Part shown: positions 18,720 through 27,481 of the stretch, in pieces
How positions within the stretch are numbered: the stretch's first letter is position 1
How the letters are laid out: each line of letters opens with the position of its first letter
Assembly (NCBI GenBank): GCA_013306675.1
Contig: JABLUY010000302.1
Span: forward strand, 1 to 38,156
Length of the DNA: 38,156 nucleotides
Reading direction: 5' to 3'
From: Thraustochytrium sp. TN22
Taxonomy: Eukaryota; Sar; Bigyra; Thraustochytrida; Thraustochytriidae
Notes under the pieces: generated by a model
Databases searched by the model: none
The model's input: the letters and a program-made list of their open reading frames with translations, nothing else
What the model was told of the DNA's origin: nothing
Position numbers and translations under genes: made by a program

Positions 18720-21700
18720 TCAGCCCAAGGCAATGTCCCTGCCATGATTCTCCTCGATCACATCGCAGTAGTCGTCATCGTCGCCCAAGATGGTCTCGTT
18801 GTCGCTGTTGCGCCCCCCGCCGTCGTTTTCGGCCGCCTCGTCGTCCTGGCCCACGTCGTCCGCGCCGGCCTCCTCGACAACCTCGATGTTAACCGGGACG
18901 TGCACGTCGGTTGGAACGAGCTCCGGCACGAGCGTCTCGTCCGTGGCCGCCACGGCCTCCGCTTCGGAGGCCAAGGCGGGGCCAGGCGCAGGCGCCTTGG
19001 AACGCGGCGAGTCCAGGCCCGGCGCCGGTTGGCAGTTTGGGCCGCCCGTGCCCTCGCCCGTTGCGATGTCCACAATGTGCATATCCCGCAGGCTGTCCCG
19101 GTGGAGTCTGGCGCGGTGCCGGAGGAGCGCAGCGAGGTGTTCGCGGCGAATGCGCGCGCGCGTCTCGGCGTGAGCGGCGTGTGCAAAAAACAGCGCGACC
19201 AGCACGACCATGAAGAGCGCGAGCGTGGCGCCCGAGGGGAGGTCGGCCCAAATGAGGAGAAAGAAGGAGCCAACAAGGAAGAGCTTGAAGAGATGCACGA
19301 GCAAGAGCTGCGGCGCGGCGCGCACGTTGGCCAGCTCGCGGTACGGGCCCTCGTGCATAACATCAAAGATGCAGAGCAGGCCGGTGACGAACGAGAAAGG
19401 CATGGCGCGATAGACGTACTCGGATGCGCTGGGCGTCTCGAAGTCGTCATTCTGCACGTAGGTCCAGACGGCAATGCCGCCGACCGCACTGAGGGACATC
19501 ATAAAGAGGGGCTGCAGCATGGACACCAGGATGCCTCGCACGCGCGACTTGCGGCCGGCGAGTTCGGACGGGACGAAGCGCTGGATGAAGAAGTAGTCGA
19601 CTTTGACGAGGGAGATGAGCCAGAACCCCAGCACGAAGCTGATGTAGTGATCGACGGCCTGGCGCACGCTGGCATTGATGACGCTGAGGACGCCCTCGCC
19701 GAGCATGATGAGCCCTAGTTCGCTCTCGCGGTGCGAGACGAAGCCGATGTCGACCGGCAGCACGTGGGCGTTGACGAGGGCGCCCGTTAGAACCTGCGCG
19801 AGCAAAATGAGAAAGTTCAGATAGTGGGAGACGCCCCAGAGTGCGCAGACCACGAGGATGCTGGCGCCCTGCGAGATGGCGACGACGCTGCCGAGCTGCA
19901 GCACGAGCGAGACGCCGGCTTGGACCGCGAAGCGCCACGCGGAGCCGACGGCGCGCGGGTTCTTGCCGTGGTGCGAGGCCCAGATCTCCACTGCGACGAA
20001 CATGATGAGGAGGTCAAAGAGCGCCTTGACGACGGCAAACGAGTACATGTAGGCCTGGAACCGCGCGCTCGTGGTGTCGAGTTGCGTCCGCACGAGCACC
20101 TCGCTGGCGAGAAAGGCGACGAGCCCGAAGAGTACGAGGCTGACGAGACGATGGTAGACGTCGCCGCTGACAAAGGTGGCCTGCAGGAACTTGTGGCGGT
20201 TCCAGCAGTCGAGCACGGCGGAGGCCTCAAAGAAGTAGAGCGCCACCGTCGGAGCGGTCACCTCGGCGAGGTCATCAAAGTCGACGTCGTTGAGGCGGTA
20301 GGCAAGCGCAACAATGACGAGGTCGTAGAAGAGCTCCTGCCATTCCATCTCGTGCGCCGTGTGCAAGTTGTTCCAGTCAAGACGCGGCTGAAAGGGGCGG
20401 TAGAAGGCGGTCTCGCGCAGAAAGGCGCGCGTCTTGCGCCAGACCGTGCGGAGCTTGGATGGCGGCACGTAGTTGCGGCGCTTGGACGGCATGTGCGCCT
20501 TTATGGAAGCGTTCACTTTGGCGCCCATGGCGACCAGGTGGTCGCTGCTAGCGCGGCGCATGCGTTTGATCTTGGAGCCGATGGAGCCGATGGACGAGTT
20601 GCTGTCGTCGCGAGGCGCTCCGATGGTCTGTGCGTCCCCGGAGTCGCGCAGCTCCTCCTCCTCGGCGTCCATGATGAGCAGCGAGTCCTCCTCTTGCGGC
20701 GCGCCGCCGGCCGCAGCGACGCGCGCGGCGCGTTCCTCCGCGGCGCGCTGCTCGCGGCGCAGGCGCAGGAAGCGCTTGAGCTTGCCGACCGCAATAATGG
20801 CCGCCACCGTGCGATTGAGCTTGCGCTTGCGCTTGAAGCGACCGCGCACAATGTCGAAGACGAGCAGGCAGGCAAGCATGGCGTCCGCGAGGAGCACCAC
20901 GAATACCGGGTCCAGGTGCGCCGCGCCGAGCGACAAAAAGGCGCATGGCACAATGACGAGGCGCAGGAGCCAGATGCGCTTGCGCTCGTGTCCGTGGCCA
21001 AAGTGTACGTGGCGGCGGCGCCGCCAGACCTTGGACGAGGTGTGCTTGGCAAAGGACGGCGGCGCGCGGGCTCGGCGCCGTTGCCGGCCCGATGCGGAGG
21101 CGGCCTGCGGTGCAGCTGTGGCCGTGGCCGTGGCCGCCGGCGGAGCGCCTGGCGACCCGGACGAGGAGGACGCCGAAGAGCCGGGGTCTTCTTCTTCTTC
21201 TTCGTCGCAGGCACCCTTGTCGGCGGCCGAGCCCTTGTCGGCACAGGTATCGTTCTCGTCGCAGGCGTCGTCTTCGTCTTCGTCGTCTTCGTCGTCGTTG
21301 TCGTCTTTGTCGTCCTTGCCGTCCTTGCTACCTGCTGCCTTGGTGCCTGACTCGGGGAGGCGCGAGGGCAGCTCGTGGTCCGCACGGGTATCGATGCGAA
21401 TGCCGAGCTCAGCGAGAATGTCGACCTGTAGCAGCTGCTGCACGGCAAGCAGAAAGGTGGCGGCGAAGAGCGAGATGGCGAGCATCCAAAAATAGGTGCC
21501 GCGCTTCTTGCTGTACTTTTTGGCCTCGTAGAGAGCCTCGTAATACTCCTCGTAGCTGGAGTACTGCAAAGCGTCCGGGTAGAGCTTGTCCTGCAGATAA
21601 AGCATCTTCTTGAGCGCCACGCCGCAGGCGACAAGCGCCGCGGCGTAAAGGGCGTAGGTCTCGAGCCACGCGGAGGCCGCGCTCTTGGGGCCACGCAGCA

Positions 21701-22850
21701 AGATATGATCGTTCTCGTTGAAGGGAAGTGTGGTGAAGTGCAGCATCTGCAGGAGACCCATCATGGCGTAGGACAAGAAGAAGATGGCGACCCAGCGCGG
21801 CGAGAGCTCCGGCACGGTCTCGTCGCGGTCGAGACCGGCGAAAATGATGATCTGCAGCACGCCCTCGCCGAGCATAAGCATGGTGAACTGGCCGAAGCGC
21901 AGGATGCAAAAGGCAACGTCCCACGGGATGGCGTTGTCCTTGGTAAGGCCGAAGTGGAGAATGACAAACTGCCAGGCCGCGCGCGTCACCATGTAGGAGG
22001 CGAGCCAGACGCCGGCCACGGCGAGCAGCGGCGCCTCGACGAGGACGAGCGCGAGTGCCACGGCGAGCAGCGCGATGGGAATGCACTCCATGGCGGCTGC
22101 TATGCGCGCGTGGCGGCGCGCGTTTTCCTGCTCGGTTTCCATACACCAGAGCTCGAGCCAGATGCCCAGCTGCAAGCCGTGGCTGACGAGCATGCAGATC
22201 GTGAACCCGAGTGCCTGGCCGTCCGCGTAGTCCTCGAGCTCCGCCACGGTGGTGAGCTGGTGCGCCGCGAGCGTGAGCAGCAGGGCCTGCAGCGAGAAGA
22301 CCAGCCGGTGAACGTTGTCGTCAAAGCGCAGCGTGGCGTCAAAGGACAGCCGCGAGAACCAGGCGCCGTACATGAGCAAGATGGTGGCCAGGAAGATGAG
22401 CACGTTGTCCCAGCTCACATCCTCGCCCAGGAGCGAGCCACTGCGGAAGCTGACGCCCACGTACAGCAGGTCGAAGAAGAGTTGCGACGAGCCCACATGC
22501 CGGTCCGGCCGCGGCACGCCCCACTGGTACAGCGGCTTTGGCGGCCGGTAGAACGGCAGCCGGTGCCTTGGCGGCTCGTGGTGCTGCCCATGGTGTGCTT
22601 CGTCCTCGTGGTGCGAGCCGGCGTCAAAGCCCTCGCGCTCCTCGCCGTGCTCGCCGTGCCTGCGGCGCTTGGACTCGCTCTCACGTCTTGCAAGCGCGGC
22701 GTGCCGCTCGTGGTCGCCGCGCGGCTCCGTCACGGCCTGCACTACCGAGTCTCGCCGCCACCGCCGGTTGCGCAGCTGGCACAGCTCCGGCCCGCGCGGC
22801 CCGTGGTCGGAGTTGGCGCGCTGCACCACCACGCTCAGCGCCGGGTCCAT
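18720..22850 (-). CDS. Membrane protein with two tandem LtrA domains
   Basis: Predicted 1376 residues from the ATG at 22850 (A at -3, G at +4). Upstream sequence in the same frame is Arg/Ala simple sequence. A hydrophilic His/Arg/Glu-rich N-terminus (1-115) is followed by an LtrA-type membrane domain (about 117-500). It opens with SSQLFFDLLYVGVSF and carries MLGEGVLQII near 323. An acidic, Asp-rich linker (about 507-560) and a basic cytosolic region come next. A second LtrA domain (about 830-1230) opens with EWQELFYDLVIVALAY and carries MLGEGVLSVI near 1045. Each copy has many hydrophobic segments, and the tail is acidic. LtrA proteins are named after a low-temperature-requirement locus of Listeria; their biochemical function is poorly known, and transport or redox roles are only suggestions. 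Bacterial members are usually single-domain and about 400 residues, so this is an internal duplication or fusion. Confidence 0.88.
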   Translation of the reverse strand: MDPALSVVVQRANSDHGPRGPELCQLRNRRWRRDSVVQAVTEPRGDHERHAALARRESESKRRRHGEHGEEREGFDAGSHHEDEAHHGQHHEPPRHRLPFYRPPKPLYQWGVPRPDRHVGSSQLFFDLLYVGVSFRSGSLLGEDVSWDNVLIFLATILLMYGAWFSRLSFDATLRFDDNVHRLVFSLQALLLTLAAHQLTTVAELEDYADGQALGFTICMLVSHGLQLGIWLELWCMETEQENARRHARIAAAMECIPIALLAVALALVLVEAPLLAVAGVWLASYMVTRAAWQFVILHFGLTKDNAIPWDVAFCILRFGQFTMLMLGEGVLQIIIFAGLDRDETVPELSPRWVAIFFLSYAMMGLLQMLHFTTLPFNENDHILLRGPKSAASAWLETYALYAAALVACGVALKKMLYLQDKLYPDALQYSSYEEYYEALYEAKKYSKKRGTYFWMLAISLFAATFLLAVQQLLQVDILAELGIRIDTRADHELPSRLPESGTKAAGSKDGKDDKDDNDDEDDEDEDDACDENDTCADKGSAADKGACDEEEEEDPGSSASSSSGSPGAPPAATATATAAPQAASASGRQRRRARAPPSFAKHTSSKVWRRRRHVHFGHGHERKRIWLLRLVIVPCAFLSLGAAHLDPVFVVLLADAMLACLLVFDIVRGRFKRKRKLNRTVAAIIAVGKLKRFLRLRREQRAAEERAARVAAAGGAPQEEDSLLIMDAEEEELRDSGDAQTIGAPRDDSNSSIGSIGSKIKRMRRASSDHLVAMGAKVNASIKAHMPSKRRNYVPPSKLRTVWRKTRAFLRETAFYRPFQPRLDWNNLHTAHEMEWQELFYDLVIVALAYRLNDVDFDDLAEVTAPTVALYFFEASAVLDCWNRHKFLQATFVSGDVYHRLVSLVLFGLVAFLASEVLVRTQLDTTSARFQAYMYSFAVVKALFDLLIMFVAVEIWASHHGKNPRAVGSAWRFAVQAGVSLVLQLGSVVAISQGASILVVCALWGVSHYLNFLILLAQVLTGALVNAHVLPVDIGFVSHRESELGLIMLGEGVLSVINASVRQAVDHYISFVLGFWLISLVKVDYFFIQRFVPSELAGRKSRVRGILVSMLQPLFMMSLSAVGGIAVWTYVQNDDFETPSASEYVYRAMPFSFVTGLLCIFDVMHEGPYRELANVRAAPQLLLVHLFKLFLVGSFFLLIWADLPSGATLALFMVVLVALFFAHAAHAETRARIRREHLAALLRHRARLHRDSLRDMHIVDIATGEGTGGPNCQPAPGLDSPRSKAPAPGPALASEAEAVAATDETLVPELVPTDVHVPVNIEVVEEAGADDVGQDDEAAENDGGGRNSDNETILGDDDDYCDVIEENHGRDIALG

Positions 22851-24325
22851 GCTCTCCTCCGCTCGGCCGTTCGCGCCGCGCAGCCGCCTGCGTCGCCTCG
22901 CCTCGCCTCGCCTGCGCCCTCGCGCCGCCGGCAGCTCGTCGCGCCGCCGGCAGCTCGGGCTCTGCGCGCGCCTGCGCGCTGGAGAAGTAAAGTACTGCTC
23001 GCCCTGCCGCGTCCTGGCGATGGTTGGGCGACGAACGGAGGCCCTCTGCTCGGACGCGGAGCTTTGGCCTTGCCTTTCTCCAGCCTCCAGCCGCGCGCAC
23101 GTGCGCGCCACGAGCGAGGACCACCGTGGAGTGCGTGGAGTCCGTGGTCCAGGCGACGGAGCAGTGGAAGCCTTGGAAGCCTGGGTGGGCCAACAGGAAT
23201 CAGTGACGCTGTCTCCAGCACTGGAGGAACAATTCGCTTCCTCGCCAAAGCCAACGAGAGTCTACGGGTGGTGGCTTGCAGTGGTACCTTGCAGTACCAG
23301 CTACCGTGACACCGTGCGAACAATGCGAGCAAGCCGCGAGCGCCCCGCGAGCGCCCGTACAAGCAGCACCAGCACGTTGAAGAGTCTCTAGCTAGCTAGC
23401 CTCAGAGCCTTGCATGCCTCGGCGACCCCGTCCGCTCAAACAAACCATCATCCAGGCACAACCACCTCCTCAAGGCTTGCTCTTCAAGTCGCCCTGCACA
23501 TCCTCGCATCTCCCCTCCGTCCACTTCGCCCAGCCTCCGCCCAGCACAACCTGCGTCGCACCGAACGAGCTCGCAGCCCTCGGCGCGTCCAGCCAAGCCT
23601 AGCGCCTCTGCGCTCGCCTCGCCTCCGCCTTCTCCTCAGGCTCCCGAGCTCTCTGCAGCGCAGTGCAGTGCTCTGCAGTGCTGGCCCGCCGCCGGCCTCT
23701 CCATCATCCTCCCACGCCGCGACCACCTCCTCCTCGGCCTTGACCACCTGCTCACCGCGCCTGCTCACGCCGCCGGCGCACCCGTGCGCCGCGCGGCGCC
23801 TCTTCCGCGCGCGGTCCGGGCCCGAGTCAACTCCGGCAGCCAGCACGTCGCTGCAGTGCAGTCTGCAGGCCAGGGCGCCCGCAGGCTGGCGCGGCGCGCG
23901 AGCGTGCCGTGCCGTGCACGGCGTGCAGCCTGAGAGGCGGCGGCGCCCGTCCCGGCGGCGTGTGCCGCGCACGGCGCGCGGCGCGCCGTTTTCGCGTGGG
24001 ATGATGGGCCCGGCTGATGATGGGTGAGTGAGAAGAGCGCGGCGGGCTTTGTGCCCTTGGCGGCAGGGAGCCCGACTTGCGCGCGGGAAGCGCGACTTGC
24101 GCGGCGCGGATAGGCCAGTGGCGGCGGCGGCGGGGCCCTACTGGCTGGCTGCAGAGGTCGGCGCCCGAGCTGACGGCGGCGGGCGGCGGCGGCGAGGCCA
24201 GACGGCAGGCAATCCCGCATCGACCGCGACCGCGACCGCGACCGCAAGCGCGACCGCGACCGCGACCGCGACCGCGACCGCGAGCTCGACCTTGACGGCG
24301 AACCCCGGAGGCGCAGCAGGCGAAG
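22851..24325. promoter_or_regulatory. Divergent intergenic region, LtrA and aminotransferase genes
   Basis: This 1.5-kb gap separates two divergent start codons. Open frames in it are Arg/Ala/Ser rich, overlap each other and lack conserved-looking sequence. It contains a CTAGCTAGCTAG run near 23391-23400, a GGTACC site near 23283 and CTGCAGTG repeats around 23655-23690. No gene is supported. Confidence 0.5.
24221..24283. repeat. (CGCGAC)n hexamer microsatellite
   Basis: About ten CGCGAC units lie 40-105 bp before the aminotransferase ATG, probably in its promoter or 5' leader. Confidence 0.85.
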
Positions 24326-25447
24326 ATGACGGCGCTGGTGTCGGCGCAGCGCGCGGCGGCGGCGGCGCGCGGCGGCGTGGCGCGGCTGCAGACGAGGGCC
24401 CTGTCGGCGGCCGCCAGCAACCCGGCGGCCGTGGACCCGGCGTCGCTCAAGTGGGATGAGCTCGGGTTCTCGCTGGTGCCGACCAAGTCGGTGGTGCTGT
24501 TCAAGCACAAGGACGGCAAGTGGTCCGAGCCGCAGCTGAGCGGGCCCACCATGGAGGTGAGCTACTGGGCGAACATGATGCACTACGGCCAGGCGCTCTT
24601 CGAGGGGCTCAAGGCCTTCCGCCTGGAGAACGGCGACGTGAGCATCTTCAACCCGTGGGCGAACTGCGCGCGCATGAACAAGGGCGCCGCGCGCCTCATG
24701 ATGCCGCAGGTGCCGGAGGATATCTTCCTCGAGGGCGTCAAGCAGTGCGTGCTGGACAACATCGACTACGTGCCGCCGGCCTCGGCCAAGGGCGCCGCGC
24801 TCTACCTGCGCCCGCTCTACATCGGCGCCGGCGCCCAGGTTGGCCTCGGCCCGGCCAACGAGTTCATCTTCGGCGTCGGCTGCTCACCGGTCGGTGCCTA
24901 CTACAAGGGCGGCCTCACGCCCATCGACGCCATCGTGCCGGACCGCTACGATCGCGCCGCCCCGCTCGGCGTCGGCGCCTGCAAGGCCGCCGGCAACTAC
25001 GCGGCCGACGTGCTGCCGTCCAACGAGGCCAAGAAGGCCGGCTTCTCGGTCGCGCTCTACGCCGACGCCGCCACGCACAAGTACGTCGAGGAGTTCTCCA
25101 CCTCCAACTTTGTCGGCATCTCCGCGGATAAGTCCACCTACGTGACGCCCAACTCGCCGTCCATCCTCGAGAGCATCACCAACAAGATGCTCCAGCAGCT
25201 TGCCGAGGACCGCGGCCTCAAGGTCGAGCGCCGCGACGTCAGCTTCGACGAGCTCGAGTCCTTCTCTGAGGTCTTCGCCGTCGGCACCGCCGTCGTCACC
25301 TCGCCGGTCTCCAGCATCACCTACGGCGACAAGGTCTTCCGCTATGACAGCATCGACGTCGCCAAGATGCTCTACGAGGACCTCACCGCCGTCCAGCGTG
25401 GCGCCAAGGAGGACAAGCACGGCTGGCACTACATCGTCAAGGCCTAA
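24326..25447 (+). CDS. BCAT: Branched-chain amino acid aminotransferase, mitochondrial type
   Basis: Predicted 373 residues, about the usual length for eukaryotic enzymes. This fold-type IV PLP enzyme reversibly transfers the amino group of Leu, Ile or Val to 2-oxoglutarate. The PLP lysine is K220 in CKAAGNYAADV. Other family blocks are HYGQALFEGLKAFR (near 90), ALYLRPLYIG, EEFSTSNFVGI and AVGTAVVTSPVSSI. The first ~35 residues have Arg, Ala and Ser but no acidic residue, as in a mitochondrial presequence, with a plausible cleavage region near RALSAAAS. The redox CxxC motif of human BCATs is absent: Thr-Ser occupy the GTAVVTSPV region. The ATG follows GCGAAG, a good context. It is convergent with the first transporter gene, with 203 bp between. 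Confidence 0.95.
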   Translation: MTALVSAQRAAAAARGGVARLQTRALSAAASNPAAVDPASLKWDELGFSLVPTKSVVLFKHKDGKWSEPQLSGPTMEVSYWANMMHYGQALFEGLKAFRLENGDVSIFNPWANCARMNKGAARLMMPQVPEDIFLEGVKQCVLDNIDYVPPASAKGAALYLRPLYIGAGAQVGLGPANEFIFGVGCSPVGAYYKGGLTPIDAIVPDRYDRAAPLGVGACKAAGNYAADVLPSNEAKKAGFSVALYADAATHKYVEEFSTSNFVGISADKSTYVTPNSPSILESITNKMLQQLAEDRGLKVERRDVSFDELESFSEVFAVGTAVVTSPVSSITYGDKVFRYDSIDVAKMLYEDLTAVQRGAKEDKHGWHYIVKA

Positions 25448-25650
25448 TTTTGATCCTGACCCTACCAGTAGAAAAAGAAAAAGGGAAAAACAACTTGCTG
25501 TAGTAGAAGACCCTGGGCCGGACGGTCGAGTGAACGCGGCGCGAACGAGGGATCTTGTCCGTGCTCGCACGACTCTGCAACCTGGCGTGCCAAAGCGATA
25601 GCTCGCGCTCGCGAGCCAGCCTCAGCCTTTTTAGATGATGGTAAAACAAC
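25448..25650. other. Convergent 3' flanks
   Basis: This 203-bp interval separates the aminotransferase stop from the transporter stop. An A-rich stretch at about 25470-25492 probably lies in the aminotransferase 3' UTR. Confidence 0.5.
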
Positions 25651-27036
25651 TCAAACCACCTTGCGACGCTGCGCGTGCGATGGCTCGCGCCCATGCATGA
25701 TGCCCTCCCAGCAAGACGGGAGCACGACGAGCGCGTTGGCGGCATGAATGACCGCGCACAACCAAAAGGGCGCCGTGCCGGCCAGCGTCGCCCAGTGGCT
25801 CGAGTGCGCAAAGAGACGTGAAAAGACGATGGGCAGCGTGAGGCCAAGCGGGAACTGCAGGTTCTTCATGGCGCTGGACAGCTCACCCTGGCCGGCCAGG
25901 GCCGCGTCGCCCGCCTCCGCAACCAGTGTCTCGAAGGCCGCCTCGTCAAAGACCGACCGCAGCACCGGGCCAAGCACGAGCAAGCGGTCGTCCGGGGCTA
26001 GCGCTGTGATCAGATTGTCGGCCATGAGCGCCCACTGGCGCATGATGCACGTGTGTCGCCGCCCGAGCGCCTGCATGATGCGCACCGAGTAAAAGGGAGC
26101 GAGGAAGTCCACCACGTTGATGATCTGCTGCATCTGCGCGTCCTCGTGCATCTTCCACCCAAAGTGCTGCGCGCGGAAGCTGTCCCCCGTGCCGTTGTAG
26201 CTTGCGAGATTGATGCAAACCGACGCGAGCGCCAGCGTGCGCAGCCCCGCGGACCGCCCGAAGAACCTGACAAAGGAGAACGGATTTGCCGCGTGGCGCA
26301 TGTTGAAGACGCGCCGCTGCTCTGGTCGCATCGCCTCGTCCACGAGAATCAAGAAGATGGCTGCCGCGCACACGTTGGCCAGCGCCGCCAGCTCCAAGCA
26401 CCGGCGCGGGCTCATTTCCGACGCCTGCACGACCGCCAGGGCCACCATGCGCAGCACCGCCATAAACATGCCGGCCAGCTTGCGCACCTGCACAAAGCTG
26501 TCGGACCCGCGGCCGCCCAGGCGGTCCGCCAGGCTCACCGAGAACGCCTGCACGAACGGTAGCGCGAAGGTGTTCATGACGCGGTACGTCACGTACGCCC
26601 AGAGCGTCGGCCGCGCCGCCATGAACAGGCGCGTGGCGGCCAGCATGCTCGGCGCCAGAATGAGCGCAGGCCGCCGCCCGAACGAGTCGATGAAGTTCCC
26701 AATGAGCGACCTGCTCAGGAGGCCCATGACCGTGTCCACGGCGTCCAGGTCCGACCGGACCTCGTCCGCCGCGGCGAAGTCGCCGCGGTTGATGTCTAGC
26801 AGTAGCTGCGGCAGCGCCGCCGACACCAGGGCCACGCCGACGCTGATGAGCGCGCGCCCCAGCACGAGCGCGGCGAGCTGCAGCGCGTCATGCCTCGCGA
26901 GGAGGCTCCGCACCCCGAGCCGCGGCGCCTTGGCAGGCAGCGGCGGCGCAGGCGGCGGCGGCGCAGGCGGCGGCGGCACGCCCGCTGCCGCCGCCGCACC
27001 GCCGGGCCGCGCCCCGGACCACTCGCGTCGCAGCAT
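25651..27036 (-). CDS. Major facilitator superfamily transporter, paralog 1
   Basis: Predicted 461 residues from the ATG at 27036. After a Pro/Ala-rich cytosolic N-terminus (about 1-45) the protein is hydrophobic with about 10-12 likely membrane segments. The loop after the second segment carries GNFIDSFGRRP near 112, matching MFS motif A (G-x3-D-x2-G-R-R). A related VRIMQALGRRH occurs in the second half, as expected from the internal two-fold repeat. The central loop with a PEQRRVFN-type sequence followed by HAANPFSFVRFF is like TetA/MFSD14-type members. The substrate cannot be inferred. It is a tandem paralog of the next gene on the same strand, with 445 bp between. Confidence 0.85.
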   Translation of the reverse strand: MLRREWSGARPGGAAAAAGVPPPPAPPPPAPPLPAKAPRLGVRSLLARHDALQLAALVLGRALISVGVALVSAALPQLLLDINRGDFAAADEVRSDLDAVDTVMGLLSRSLIGNFIDSFGRRPALILAPSMLAATRLFMAARPTLWAYVTYRVMNTFALPFVQAFSVSLADRLGGRGSDSFVQVRKLAGMFMAVLRMVALAVVQASEMSPRRCLELAALANVCAAAIFLILVDEAMRPEQRRVFNMRHAANPFSFVRFFGRSAGLRTLALASVCINLASYNGTGDSFRAQHFGWKMHEDAQMQQIINVVDFLAPFYSVRIMQALGRRHTCIMRQWALMADNLITALAPDDRLLVLGPVLRSVFDEAAFETLVAEAGDAALAGQGELSSAMKNLQFPLGLTLPIVFSRLFAHSSHWATLAGTAPFWLCAVIHAANALVVLPSCWEGIMHGREPSHAQRRKVV

Positions 27037-27481
27037 TGGGACTGCCCGGTCGTTGCCGCGGCTGCCGAGCCGTCACGAACCAGCGGAGTCTCCGTGTGAC
27101 CGTCACTCGGCGTCGGCGTGGCCGCAGTGCCCGCGCGAAGCCTGAGCTGCACGATCATTGCGGCCACGTGGTACGTGCACGCGTGCCACGTCGAACGTAC
27201 GGTGCCAAGGTCACTCACTGTCAGTACGGCAGCCTGGCCGTGCGCCGGAGAGGGTGTGACTGCGGTTCGTTTTGTGACGAAGAGAATGCACGGGTGCGGC
27301 CGCGCTTCGAATGCACGCACGTCGTGACACGGTGTGAAGGGGAGTTCAAGAGTCACCGCAGAGGCAAGGCTCACGATGGTTTTCAACTCGAAGAAATCAT
27401 GTCACACAGACAGACGGGCAGCAAGCAGGCGGCCAGCCAGCCAGATACAGCGGACCTAACTAAAGGCCCTGTCTTCGCGCA
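27037..27481. promoter_or_regulatory. Spacer between tandem transporter genes
   Basis: These 445 bp must hold the promoter of paralog 1 and the 3' end of paralog 2. GC content is lower than in the genes. I see no repeat array or gene. Confidence 0.5.

Noticed and set aside
22851-23111. Upstream extension of the double LtrA frame
   Set aside because: It is Arg/Ala simple sequence. The ATG at 22850 has a good context and starts a more typical N-terminus.
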